Shown here in pieces: positions 18,249-26,036 of a stretch of DNA of 64,000 nt. The first letter of the stretch is position 1; the number at the start of each line of letters is the position of its first letter. The stretch spans positions 144,742 through 208,741 of the forward strand of contig JBGCFI010000024.1 of NCBI GenBank assembly GCA_045106855.1. The letters run 5' to 3'. The notes beneath the pieces are model-generated. The model had not been told where the DNA came from and did no database searches. It saw only the letters and a list, made by a program, of their open reading frames with translations. A program made the translations under genes and the position numbers. The stretch is from Granulosicoccus sp045106855 (GTDB lineage: Bacteria > Pseudomonadota > Gammaproteobacteria > Granulosicoccales > Granulosicoccaceae).

Positions 18249-18262
18249 CAGCACTACTGGCG

Positions 18263-19492
18263 TTATTTGCTCCCGGCCAGTAACACATTGGCCAAAGGCT
18301 GATTCTGAGTCTTCAGAATGCGTTCCGCTGGATGCTCCCCCAATAGTGTTAGTAAATCATGCTTAAGCCCGAATATAAAAGCGTACCATTCACGTGATAA
18401 AGGTGTTTTCCAGCGCCATAAACAATACTCTATCGCCGTTTTGATTTTATCTACATCACAAGTTTCAACGGCCACCAGTTCTGCGGCATCTTGGTCGTTA
18501 AAATAGGGATGGTAAAAAAAGTGCGCCAGAACATAGAATTCATCTGGAACACCGTGTTTACGCAACACTGCCTGCCATTGTGTATCCGCAAACAGGGATT
18601 CAAAATCAGGACCACACGGTTGTTGAATACTCGTTGCCATCAATGCCAACAACAGGCAATCGGTATGCACCATCCCTGTAGGGTTCAACAACACATCCAG
18701 CTGTGAACTACGACGCTGCCATGGTCCGACGAACAATCTGCGCGGACAATAATCATTGGCATAGAGGTTGTCCCAGAAAATCACTCTATGCTTCAACTCT
18801 TCTGTACCAGATCCACTACTGTTGGTACGCAGGGCATTTGAGGAATCCGAATCCAGTGTGCTCGCCACCACATCACCACCACAATACAACACACAATGAT
18901 GCCCATTCAGAACCCGGACAAACTGAGTTAGATAGTCTTCTGCTTCGCTAATCAACTCATCCGCATAGATTCGCGGCGTCACCCAGATACTCAGCGCCGT
19001 TGTGTCTTTGTGGCGCGTGTTTAGCGATTTTCCCGACAAGGCATCTCCCAAGGCATTAGCCAGCGCAGCATGCGCTGCACCTTCCGATTGAAAGCAACCG
19101 CATCGCTTCTCAAAATTGGCATCAATGTCATCCATTAGTAAAGAAATGACATCAGCACCAGCTTCAAGCAATACTTCACTCTTGGCCACAAGGCGCGCAA
19201 AATCAGAACCATCAGGCAGATCGGAAAAATCAAAATCGAGTCCGGGAGCAACCCCTGCCACGACCCCGATACCGACGCCATGGGCATAGCCACAGAATTC
19301 TCTGAACTCATCGCACCATGAGCTGGAATACGGTGTTCGCCACTGCAGCCGATGGCATGGATCCTCTTTGGGCGCGTAGTAGTACGTCGTAAAACCCAGT
19401 CGGTGCAAGGCATCAACTATTTGCCGGCGATCCGACCAACTGAGCAAGTGCCCATAAAATCCTTCAGCGTAGCCTGTTATCGGCGCGTTCAT
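18263..19492 (-). CDS. GH84 beta-N-acetylhexosaminidase (NAGidase domain), probably cytoplasmic
   Basis: This is a TIM-barrel enzyme of 409 residues. The start TGYAEGFYGHLLSWSDRR is the GH84 (O-GlcNAcase/hyaluronidase-type) signature. TTYYYAPKEDPCHRLQWRTPY supplies the substrate-binding Lys42 and Asp44. The adjacent catalytic acids for substrate-assisted cleavage are Asp121 and Asp122 in LLMDDIDANF. I chose the ATG at 19490-19492 because it begins directly at the conserved domain. A longer frame to 19537 adds a short hydrophobic stretch that is a poor signal peptide. Without a signal it should act on GlcNAc-containing substrates in the cytoplasm. Its neighbours, AmpG and a murein amidase, suggest cell-wall fragments, which is inference. 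Confidence 0.85.
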   Translation of the reverse strand: MNAPITGYAEGFYGHLLSWSDRRQIVDALHRLGFTTYYYAPKEDPCHRLQWRTPYSSSWCDEFREFCGYAHGVGIGVVAGVAPGLDFDFSDLPDGSDFARLVAKSEVLLEAGADVISLLMDDIDANFEKRCGCFQSEGAAHAALANALGDALSGKSLNTRHKDTTALSIWVTPRIYADELISEAEDYLTQFVRVLNGHHCVLYCGGDVVASTLDSDSSNALRTNSSGSGTEELKHRVIFWDNLYANDYCPRRLFVGPWQRRSSQLDVLLNPTGMVHTDCLLLALMATSIQQPCGPDFESLFADTQWQAVLRKHGVPDEFYVLAHFFYHPYFNDQDAAELVAVETCDVDKIKTAIEYCLWRWKTPLSREWYAFIFGLKHDLLTLLGEHPAERILKTQNQPLANVLLAGSK

Positions 19493-19629
19493 AAGACGGG
19501 TATAAATCAATGGTAATGGCGCAATACAGACTAGCACGACCTGACAACAGGCAGCGACGGCTGCGGTGGCGGCAGCGATGGGGAGCCGCTATAGTATTAA
19601 GTAACACACCCCCAGCTTATGGATAGATC

Positions 19630-21027
19630 ATGACCGACATGGCGGCTACCACAAGATCATCACTCCTCGTCTACGCTGATAAGCGCATGCTCAGAATTCT
19701 TTTGCTGGGTGCCATGAGTGGATTCCCGTGGGTATTGATCGGCAGTGCCTTGTCACTGTGGCTCAAGGAAGATGGTATGAGCCGCAGCACCATTGGCTGG
19801 GCATCACTAATCTTCGGCGTCTATACCATCAATTTTCTTTGGGCACCGCTTATTGACCGTATTCGCATTCCCTGGTTGACACAACGCGTCGGCCAGCGCA
19901 AGGCATGGATACTTTGTCTGCAACTAATCATGCTGATTTCACTACTCATTTGGAGCAATCTGTCACCGACACAAAATCTGGCCCTTGTGATTGCCGTTGG
20001 ACTGGCTATTGCCATCAGCTCAGCTTCTCAGGACATTACTATCGATGCGCTTCGTATCGAGCAAGTAGGCCGGCATGAATCTGCGGCGATGGCCGCAGGC
20101 GCTGCAATTGCTGTGGTTGGCTGGTGGACGGGCTATAAGCTGGGTGGGCTTATAGCGCTAATGATCAGTCATGAACTTCAGATCAACGGCGTTGAAAACT
20201 ACTGGCAAGTCACTTTCCAGATTCTGGCGGGGCTCATTGTTCTAATGAATCTGTTGTTGCTATTGATACCCGAAGCATCGTGGCGGGAAAGACAGGCAGC
20301 GCAAGCGAAAGATCAGGCTGCCTTCGGTGCAACAGTTGGCACCAGCGGAGGTGGATTACTCGCCTGGCTGGGCAGCACCATTGTTGCGCCGTTTTTGAGT
20401 TTCTTCCGCCAGAACGGTGTATCGGTTGCGCTGTCGATTCTGGGTTTCATCTTTTTGTTCAAGCTCGGCGAAGCTTTCGTTGGCAAGATGTCCATCATTT
20501 TCTACAAGGAAGTGGGCTTTTCAAAATCTGATATCGCAATTTACTCTAAGGGACTGGGCTGGGTGGTTACCGTGGTCTTTACACTGATCGGCGGCTGGTT
20601 TGCCGTCAAACAGGGAATAGTCAAGGCACTATTTCTGGCAGGTATTGCCATGGCAGCAACAAATCTCATGTTTACGCTTATGGCCTGGACCAGCGAGCCC
20701 TCAATACTGCTTTTTGCAGCCTCTGTTCTGATTGACGATGTCACCGCCTCCATTGCCACGGTCATCTTCGTCACGTTTATCTCGCTACTGGTAGATAGAA
20801 CCTATACCGCTACACAGTACGCCTTACTTGCATCTCTGGGCACAGCGGGCAGAACGCTGTTAGCTGCCTCATCAGGAGCCATGGTCGATTTTCTGGACGG
20901 CGACTGGGGTCTGTTTTTTATTATCACCGCCTTGATGGTCATCCCCTCGCTTGTGCTTCTGCTGCTGGTGCGCAAGCGATTCAATCATTTGGAAACAGAT
21001 AAAGCCGCAACCCTGGCCCCAACATGA
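19630..21027 (+). CDS. ampG: AmpG-type muropeptide permease (MFS/PAT family)
   Basis: This inner-membrane carrier of 465 residues has about 12-14 helices. It shows the AmpG hallmarks: MSGFPWVLIGSALSLWLKED at the N-terminus, LWAPLIDRI, and ISSASQDITIDALRIEQ in the fourth helix region. AmpG brings GlcNAc-1,6-anhydroMurNAc peptides from the periplasm into the cytoplasm for wall recycling and, in some hosts, beta-lactamase induction. Its neighbours support recycling: a GH84 hexosaminidase diverges upstream and a murein amidase converges downstream. Assignment to AmpG rather than another PAT-family carrier rests on these motifs. Confidence 0.87.
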   Translation: MTDMAATTRSSLLVYADKRMLRILLLGAMSGFPWVLIGSALSLWLKEDGMSRSTIGWASLIFGVYTINFLWAPLIDRIRIPWLTQRVGQRKAWILCLQLIMLISLLIWSNLSPTQNLALVIAVGLAIAISSASQDITIDALRIEQVGRHESAAMAAGAAIAVVGWWTGYKLGGLIALMISHELQINGVENYWQVTFQILAGLIVLMNLLLLLIPEASWRERQAAQAKDQAAFGATVGTSGGGLLAWLGSTIVAPFLSFFRQNGVSVALSILGFIFLFKLGEAFVGKMSIIFYKEVGFSKSDIAIYSKGLGWVVTVVFTLIGGWFAVKQGIVKALFLAGIAMAATNLMFTLMAWTSEPSILLFAASVLIDDVTASIATVIFVTFISLLVDRTYTATQYALLASLGTAGRTLLAASSGAMVDFLDGDWGLFFIITALMVIPSLVLLLLVRKRFNHLETDKAATLAPT

Positions 21028-21058
21028 ACGGTTGTTATTTACCAGAAAAACACGTGTT

Positions 21059-21487
21059 TCAAACAGGAGTTATCGGCCCCGTAGAAAGCCCCCTGGCTGC
21101 ACACCAGGCGGCAACGTCGAAATTGGGGCACGTCTTATCGGTATACGTAAAGTCGCGGTGACCACAAATACTCGCCAGAGGATACTCTGCCTGCCATTGC
21201 CTAAGCTGCACTTCTAACGAGTCAAATTGTCTGGCAGTAAAGTCATGCCGCCCGATAAGACATACGCCCAGACTGATTTCGTTATGCCCGTAAACATGCG
21301 CGCCCTGCCAGTAGTCCGGTCTTGCCGACTCTATCTCACCGTCACGATTTATCACCCGGTGATAGCCGATACCATGCCAGCCAAATCCGAGATGCATCTG
21401 ATGGATTTCCCGCGCCCCGATAGGCTCATCGTCCGGAGTATCAGAACAATGCACAACAAGATGACGAATGGCTGAAGCTTCTAGCAC
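21059..21487 (-). CDS. N-acetylmuramoyl-L-alanine amidase, T7-lysozyme type
   Basis: This Amidase_2/PGRP-fold enzyme of 142 residues has its zinc ligands at His13 (VVHCSDTP), His110 (CGHRDF) and Cys120 (DKTCPNF). Tyr42 and Lys118 match the catalytic pair of T7 lysozyme. It cuts the bond between MurNAc and L-Ala. There is no signal peptide, so it is cytoplasmic or released by lysis. With the adjacent ampG it may remove peptides from imported muropeptides, as AmpD does. The start is a GTG at 21485-21487 with AAGGAGAG six bases upstream, which settles the start. It converges with ampG across 31 bases, and a palindrome AAACACGTGTTT sits at 21048-21059. Confidence 0.9.
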   Translation of the reverse strand: MLEASAIRHLVVHCSDTPDDEPIGAREIHQMHLGFGWHGIGYHRVINRDGEIESARPDYWQGAHVYGHNEISLGVCLIGRHDFTARQFDSLEVQLRQWQAEYPLASICGHRDFTYTDKTCPNFDVAAWCAARGLSTGPITPV

Positions 21488-21523
21488 AGTGCTCTCTCCT
21501 TTTACTCCGTATTTATAGCAGGG

Positions 21524-21790
21524 CTAGCGCTGCTTGTACTGGGTAGGACAATACGCCCGCCCGACACCCGCAGGGCGCGTGGCGAGGTGTTTGGTCGCTC
21601 GATTACTGACACGTTTGCGCCACGAGCGAAACGAGGCAGGCTTTAAATGTGTACGCATCAAGCTTATAACCTGCGACTCACTAACATCAAAGCTTGCGCT
21701 AATGGCATCGAATGGAGTGCGATCTTCCCATGCCATTTCTATGATCCGGGAAAGTTCACTTTCGCTGAATTGAGGCAGGCGTTTTCTCAT
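21524..21790 (-). CDS. DUF2805 (TIGR03643-type) small protein
   Basis: This protein of 88 residues matches the DUF2805 family over almost its whole length. FSESELSRIIEMAWEDRTPF is followed by a helix-turn-helix-like segment (DVSESQVISLMRTHLKPASF) and the basic RSWRKRVSNRATKH. The family has no established function. The HTH-like middle suggests nucleic-acid binding. A start at 21788-21790 gives the normal family length. It lies 36 bases upstream of the amidase on the same strand and may be cotranscribed with it. Confidence 0.85.
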   Translation of the reverse strand: MRKRLPQFSESELSRIIEMAWEDRTPFDAISASFDVSESQVISLMRTHLKPASFRSWRKRVSNRATKHLATRPAGVGRAYCPTQYKQR

Positions 21791-21956
21791 GAAAATTCGC
21801 TGGCGGTTGGTAGATGATGACGCTGCTTGTTACGCAAAAGATGGAACCCCGGTTTGTGATGCCTCCGCTGGAAACGACGGATACCGGACGCCTGGAAGTT
21901 TAAGGCCTGAAACCTGGCCGGCACATGATCAACGCCTTCTTCAACAATCGTTATGA
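21789..21956 (+). CDS. Possible small protein (55 residues), uncertain
   Basis: A plus-strand frame starts with ATG at 21789 and stops with TGA at 21954-21956. It fills most of the gap between the DUF2805 and murI genes and overlaps the divergent DUF2805 start by two bases. The product (MKIRWRLVDDDAACYAKDG...) is hydrophilic and has an ordinary amino-acid mix, but I recognise no family and see no ribosome site. It could be chance. Confidence 0.2.
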   Translation: MKIRWRLVDDDAACYAKDGTPVCDASAGNDGYRTPGSLRPETWPAHDQRLLQQSL

Positions 21957-21993
21957 GGCATTAGTGCGAACGAGAGTATGATCATGAGAGTAA

Positions 21994-22809
21994 CTACTGC
22001 AAGCTCGGGAAATGCAAAGGCTGCAACTGCATGCCCATACTGCCCAGCAACCGGTTTATGGCCTGAGATGGCTCACCTGAGGTCATAATGGCCAGATCAC
22101 CTTGTACAGGTACTTGTGACGCTGCTGGTTCACCTTGCTCCACTTTTTCCAGCAAGCGCCGCGCCTGCTGCGCAACAGCATGTGCAGGGTCCAGCCAATC
22201 AACAGGCCAGGGTGCAAGCTTGCGCATTTCATTAACAAGAAACGGATAATGAGTGCACCCCAGGGTGACTATATCGGTCTTACGATGCCCACGCTGAACA
22301 AAACAGGGACGAATCTCCTCTTTGAGTAGCTGAGTATCAATCTCTCTTAGCTGCATGTGTTCTTCTGCCATTCGGGCAAGTCGGGTTGCGCCAACCAGCT
22401 TCACTTCGCACTCACCGCCAAACTGTCTGATCAGGTTTTTGGTATAGGGACGACTGACGGTACCGGGAGTAGCCAACACGGTTATCAAGCCAGAAGCAGT
22501 ACGCTCAGAAGCTGGCTTTATGGCTGGCACAATACCCACGAATGGAATGCTGAAGCGCTCACGCAGGGCGGGCATGATGAGTGTTGATGCCGTATTGCAG
22601 GCAACAATTGCCAGACGTGGATTGAACGTATCCATCAGAGTATGGAACAAGCCCACCATACGTTCAGTAAGTGCTCCCTCTTCCCAGTTTCCATACGGAA
22701 AACCAGCGTCATCACCAACGTAAACAAATTGCTCCTCATGCATGAGCAATCTGGCCTCCCGCATCACGGACAGGCCGCCTATACCAGAATCAAAAACCAG
22801 AATAGTCAT
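21994..22809 (-). CDS. murI: Glutamate racemase
   Basis: This cytoplasmic enzyme of 271 residues interconverts L- and D-glutamate for peptidoglycan synthesis. The two catalytic cysteines are Cys71 in IVACNTASTL and Cys185 in LGCTHYPFL. The N-terminal VFDSGIGGLSVMRE and GDDAGFPYG also match the family. Length is normal. It adds to the group of wall-metabolism genes here (GH84, AmpG, amidase), although it sits on the minus strand downstream of moaA and may be transcribed from there. No cofactor domain is present, as expected for MurI. Confidence 0.95.
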   Translation of the reverse strand: MTILVFDSGIGGLSVMREARLLMHEEQFVYVGDDAGFPYGNWEEGALTERMVGLFHTLMDTFNPRLAIVACNTASTLIMPALRERFSIPFVGIVPAIKPASERTASGLITVLATPGTVSRPYTKNLIRQFGGECEVKLVGATRLARMAEEHMQLREIDTQLLKEEIRPCFVQRGHRKTDIVTLGCTHYPFLVNEMRKLAPWPVDWLDPAHAVAQQARRLLEKVEQGEPAASQVPVQGDLAIMTSGEPSQAINRLLGSMGMQLQPLHFPSLQ

Positions 22810-22879
22810 CGGAGAAGATGCATTGCGAGTGTTAGAGGAACTGAATGAATATCGGCGCTCAAGGCACAGACTTGACGGT

Positions 22880-23899
22880 TCACCCCCCGATAAAGGACAT
22901 CTCTACCTTAGGCCTGAGTACTGCAACCTGGGTTCGGGTTTCCGAGTAGCGATCGGTGCGTAATGACCACAGCTTACGCAAAGCCTGCAGCACGTTTTCG
23001 TTGTCTGCGTCGCGCAGCATGGGCCGCAGATCATGGCCGCTACTGGCAAAAAGACAGGTATAGATACTACCGGTGGCGCTCAGACGGGCACGCGAACAAT
23101 CGCCACAAAACGGCTCCGACACCGATGAAATGATGCCAATCTCACCACCTCCATCCAGATATTCCCAGCGCTTGGCAACCTCACCCCGATAATTAGCGCT
23201 CGCCGGGCGAATGGGCATCTCAGCACCGATGCGCGACGCTATCTGCTCACTGGTAATAACGTGCGAAAGATCCCAGGCATTGCTGTTGCCAACATCCATG
23301 AACTCGATAAAGCGCAGGATATTGGAGCTGCCATGAAAGTATCTTGCCATGGGCAGAATGCAGTGATCATTTAGACCCTTCTTGACAACCATATTGACCT
23401 TGGTGCCAGTGAACCCTGCAGCAGTGGCGTTGTCGATGCCATCAAGAACCGCCTGCACACCAACATCAACATCGTTCACAGCCTTGAAGGTGTCGTCGTC
23501 CATCGCATCCAGGCTTACTGTAATGCGTTGAAGCCCGGCATCACGCAAGGCTTTAGCTCGTTTCAGCGTTAGCAGCGATGCATTGGTTGTCATGCTGATG
23601 TCTGTGATTCCAGGCACCTTTCGAATTTGACTGATGAGAACTTCCAGATCGCGCCGAACCAGTGGCTCACCTCCGGTGAGTCGGATCTTGGTGACACCCA
23701 GATGAGCCGCGGCGTGCACTACACGCTCTATCTCTTCAAAGGTCAACAACTCTGCCCTGGGAAGAAACTTATAGTCCTTGTCAAAAACCTCTTTCGGCAT
23801 GCAATAAACACAACGAAAATTACACCGGTCAGTGACCGATATACGCAAGTCTTTTAGCGGACGATTAAGACGATCCGTTACTGTTGCAGAAGTAGCCAT
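22880..23899 (-). CDS. moaA: GTP 3',8-cyclase MoaA (molybdenum/tungsten cofactor synthesis)
   Basis: This radical-SAM enzyme of 339 residues catalyses the first step of pyranopterin synthesis. The N-terminal 4Fe-4S cluster ligands are Cys26, Cys30 and Cys33 in DRCNFRCVYC. The C-terminal cluster ligands are in FCGDCSRARLSATGSIYTC with the normal 2- and 13-residue spacing. The essential C-terminal Gly-Gly is present (SFIGG). Its start overlaps the stop of the upstream small gene (TAATG at 23897-23901), showing tight coupling to the AOR operon. A dedicated moaA inside a W-AOR operon suggests that cofactor supply is induced together with the enzyme. Confidence 0.95.
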   Translation of the reverse strand: MATSATVTDRLNRPLKDLRISVTDRCNFRCVYCMPKEVFDKDYKFLPRAELLTFEEIERVVHAAAHLGVTKIRLTGGEPLVRRDLEVLISQIRKVPGITDISMTTNASLLTLKRAKALRDAGLQRITVSLDAMDDDTFKAVNDVDVGVQAVLDGIDNATAAGFTGTKVNMVVKKGLNDHCILPMARYFHGSSNILRFIEFMDVGNSNAWDLSHVITSEQIASRIGAEMPIRPASANYRGEVAKRWEYLDGGGEIGIISSVSEPFCGDCSRARLSATGSIYTCLFASSGHDLRPMLRDADNENVLQALRKLWSLRTDRYSETRTQVAVLRPKVEMSFIGG

Positions 23900-24195
23900 T
23901 AGCCTCCACCTCGCTGAAAATGAAGATCGAAGTGTGCTTTGAACGCCATTTGCTGCGAAGGCTCAACGCCCTCGAAGCGAAAGGAAACCACCGAATAGGG
24001 AAGCCTCAACAAGGCTATCTTGCGTTCCTGAGTAGGCCCAAGATGTATCTGCAAAGCACCCTGATTGACGGTGGCATTCACGTAATCACCTTCACGCTCA
24101 TAGGAATGATTGCCCATAGCTTTCGGTAGCAAACGCCAGAAGTCATCATGGGTAAGGCCCATCTCGCGGCTGTACTCAATGATGGAATTACTCAT
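23899..24195 (-). CDS. Small conserved-looking protein in the AOR operon, unknown function
   Basis: This protein of 98 residues (MSNSIIEYSREMGLTHDDFW...) has no signal peptide, no cysteines and no recognised domain. The sequence alternates charged and hydrophobic residues in a way that suggests a compact alpha-beta fold. It ends in a Gly-Gly-Gly tail that resembles a MoaD-type C-terminus but lacks the usual beta-grasp landmarks. It overlaps moaA by one base and lies 75 bases after moaD. Its place among cofactor genes suggests a helper for cofactor synthesis or insertion into the tungsten enzyme. That is inferred only from position. Confidence 0.7.
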   Translation of the reverse strand: MSNSIIEYSREMGLTHDDFWRLLPKAMGNHSYEREGDYVNATVNQGALQIHLGPTQERKIALLRLPYSVVSFRFEGVEPSQQMAFKAHFDLHFQRGGG

Positions 24196-24270
24196 GCGTT
24201 GTCTGTGTCATCAGTGATTTACTATGAAAAAGCGCTTGCCCGAATGAACCATCGGCGGATATTGAGATAG

Positions 24271-24525
24271 TCACCCGCCTGCAACCGGTGGCCAGATAGC
24301 AAGCACATCATTTTCCTTGAGAACCTGGGATTGATCACGATCGGCCTCACACTGGAAAACACCGTTGATCAGCACAAGATGCGCAAGATCCCTGGGGACT
24401 TTATAGTCGTCGATAATGTCATTGAGGGTGGCATCGTCAGGCACATCAATTTGTACGGCGTTCTTTACAGATCCGGCTGGCAACAGATGTTGCAACGTTG
24501 CGTAGAGCTTGAACGTGATTTTCAT
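24271..24525 (-). CDS. moaD: MoaD/ThiS-family sulfur carrier
   Basis: This beta-grasp protein of 84 residues ends in the activatable Gly-Gly (AIWPPVAGG). The fold is visible in ITFKLYATLQHLLP at the N-terminus, the central VLINGVFQC and VLKENDVLAIWPP. MoaD-type carriers bring sulfur as a C-terminal thiocarboxylate for the dithiolene of the Mo/W pterin. It lies 17 bases after aorC in the same operon. Similar moaD-like genes accompany W-AOR operons in denitrifiers such as Aromatoleum. No ThiF/MoeB-type activating enzyme is seen nearby, so it must borrow one encoded elsewhere. Confidence 0.87.
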   Translation of the reverse strand: MKITFKLYATLQHLLPAGSVKNAVQIDVPDDATLNDIIDDYKVPRDLAHLVLINGVFQCEADRDQSQVLKENDVLAIWPPVAGG

Positions 24526-24542
24526 AGTAAAGCCACAAACCC

Positions 24543-25814
24543 TTACGCAGGCACCATAGCGATGCTTTGCGACTGAGCACTGGCCAGGTAAGCTTCAGAA
24601 ATACGATTGGGTTCCTCCATTAATTTATTCTTCCACTCACCAAGGTGTGCGCCGGTTTGAATCAAACCTCGCATCACGCCAACGTGCTGCGTCATGCCCA
24701 GGCTACTGGCACCGACAAGCACATCTCCCTTGAATTGCAGGTTCAGATATTTGAAATTTTCGATGTCAGACATCTCAGCCTCTTCTCCGCCATCAACACC
24801 CATCCACATACCGAACGAGGTCGAGATCAGACCGACGGTGTCCAGAACGTTCATATTCAGATTGCCCGGATGGGGAGTCTGCGTGCCGTATACCATGTTG
24901 CTGGCTGCAAGCTTTCCGTGCTCCACGGCAGTAGGTTGTATCGCCTGAACGTAATAGTCGCCTGTCGACAAGTCGCGACCCTGTGCAACATCCCCTGCAG
25001 CAAACACGTCCGGCACACTGGTTTGCAGAAAATCATCAACAATGATGCCCATATCAACAGTGATACCACTGCCCTCAAGAAATGCCGTATTGGAACGCAC
25101 ACCCGTGGCGCAGATGACTACATCGGCGGGCAAAGTCTGCCCATCCTCGGTCGTGACACTCAGCGGATCGTCACCCTCTTGTGAATCAATCCTGGAGACC
25201 TTGGTAGAGGTCAGAACCTTGATACCCTTGGCCACGCACCAATCCTTGATCATGGTGCCCATCACCTCATTGGTCATACGCGACACCATCCGGTTTTCCA
25301 TCTCGATGACCGTCAGATCAACTCCCCGGGCGGCCAGTGCCTCAAGAATAATGCAACCGATGAAACCAGCCCCCATGAGAATGACCTTGGAGCCGGCTTG
25401 TGTTGATTCAACGATTTTGTGCGAGTCAGCCAGCGACCAGCAATTGAAAACATTATCCAGATCGATGCCCGGTATTGGAGGTCGGGTAGCCGTTGCACCC
25501 GACGCAATCAGTAGTTTGTCGTAGTTCAAAGTCTCGCCACCGAGCAGAGTGATGGATTTAGTGGTGGGATCGACCGAGCTGGCTCGACCAGACTTCAGCG
25601 TAATATCAAGACTGGCGAAATGATCATCCTGCTTGCGCAAATAGGTGCCTTCGGCGGCTATATTGCCGACCAGATAATATGGCAGGGCCATGCGTGAGTA
25701 AGGAGGTACATCCTCGGCGACAAGCATGGTGATCTGACCACTGGGGTCAAATTTGCGTAAATGTTCTGCCGCGTTAACACCGGCAGGTCCTGCACCAATA
25801 ATCACGTAATGCAT
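24543..25814 (-). CDS. aorC: FAD-dependent NAD(P)H oxidoreductase subunit of W-AOR (AorC-like)
   Basis: This flavoprotein of 423 residues belongs to the pyridine-nucleotide disulfide oxidoreductase fold. It has an FAD-binding GxGxxG at the N-terminus (IIGAGPAGVNAAEHLR), a second dinucleotide site (VILMGAGFIGCIILEALAAR) and the second FAD motif DVFAAGDVAQG. No redox CxxC follows the FAD helix, as in NADH-dependent ferredoxin reductases. Length and gene order match AorC of three-subunit W-AORs, which transfers electrons between the Fe-S subunit and NAD+. The ATG at 25812-25814 has AGGAAA upstream. A 222-base gap with a terminator hairpin separates it from aorB. Confidence 0.87.
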   Translation of the reverse strand: MHYVIIGAGPAGVNAAEHLRKFDPSGQITMLVAEDVPPYSRMALPYYLVGNIAAEGTYLRKQDDHFASLDITLKSGRASSVDPTTKSITLLGGETLNYDKLLIASGATATRPPIPGIDLDNVFNCWSLADSHKIVESTQAGSKVILMGAGFIGCIILEALAARGVDLTVIEMENRMVSRMTNEVMGTMIKDWCVAKGIKVLTSTKVSRIDSQEGDDPLSVTTEDGQTLPADVVICATGVRSNTAFLEGSGITVDMGIIVDDFLQTSVPDVFAAGDVAQGRDLSTGDYYVQAIQPTAVEHGKLAASNMVYGTQTPHPGNLNMNVLDTVGLISTSFGMWMGVDGGEEAEMSDIENFKYLNLQFKGDVLVGASSLGMTQHVGVMRGLIQTGAHLGEWKNKLMEEPNRISEAYLASAQSQSIAMVPA

Positions 25815-26002
25815 GTTCGTTTCCTAGTCGTTGTTGGTGTCACTGCTTAATCGTATACGCACAAATTATTGTGCTGTTACGCTTTGGTAAAGTAGCAATG
25901 ACTTTCCAGACCCACAGACAGATCGGGCGCAGATTGACTGCGCCCGGAGTATCGTACTTTACCTGTGACTTAACTGCCAAGCACGGTTGGCAGAATCATA
26001 AA

Positions 26003-26025
26003 AAGGTGCTGCAAAACAGCACCTT
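26003..26025 (-). terminator. Intrinsic terminator between aorB and aorC
   Basis: On the minus strand AAGGTGCTG, a five-base loop and CAGCACCTT form a perfect nine-pair stem followed by a T-run (TTTTTA). It lies 11 bases beyond the aorB stop. It looks like a classical Rho-independent terminator within the operon, so aorC and the cofactor genes probably depend on read-through or a second promoter in 25815-26000. Confidence 0.8.
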
Positions 26026-26036
26026 GTCAGCTCCCA

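Larger units (their letters stand above)
17383..18262. other. Long non-coding-looking region upstream of GH43
   Basis: These 880 bases lie between the GH43 start and the end of the GH84 gene, both on the minus strand. The part next to GH43 is AT-rich and contains palindromes: GTCGTT-AAA-AACGAC at 17407-17421, CTTTGCAAAG at 17572-17581 and TTAACGTTAA at 17719-17728. These could be promoter or operator sites for GH43. Plus-strand frames of 78 and 89 codons at 17746-17982 and 18014-18283 have no recognisable features and are not called. No RNA gene was recognised. Confidence 0.45.

Noticed and set aside
21048..21059. Palindrome AAACACGTGTTT between ampG and the amidase as an operator.
   Set aside because: It is located between two convergent stops, where a terminator-like role is more likely than an operator, and there is no T-run to prove that either.
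23899..24195. The 98-residue aor-operon protein as a second MoaD because of its GGG end.
   Set aside because: The sequence lacks the beta-grasp pattern seen in the real MoaD-type protein next door, and the tail has an Arg just before the glycines.
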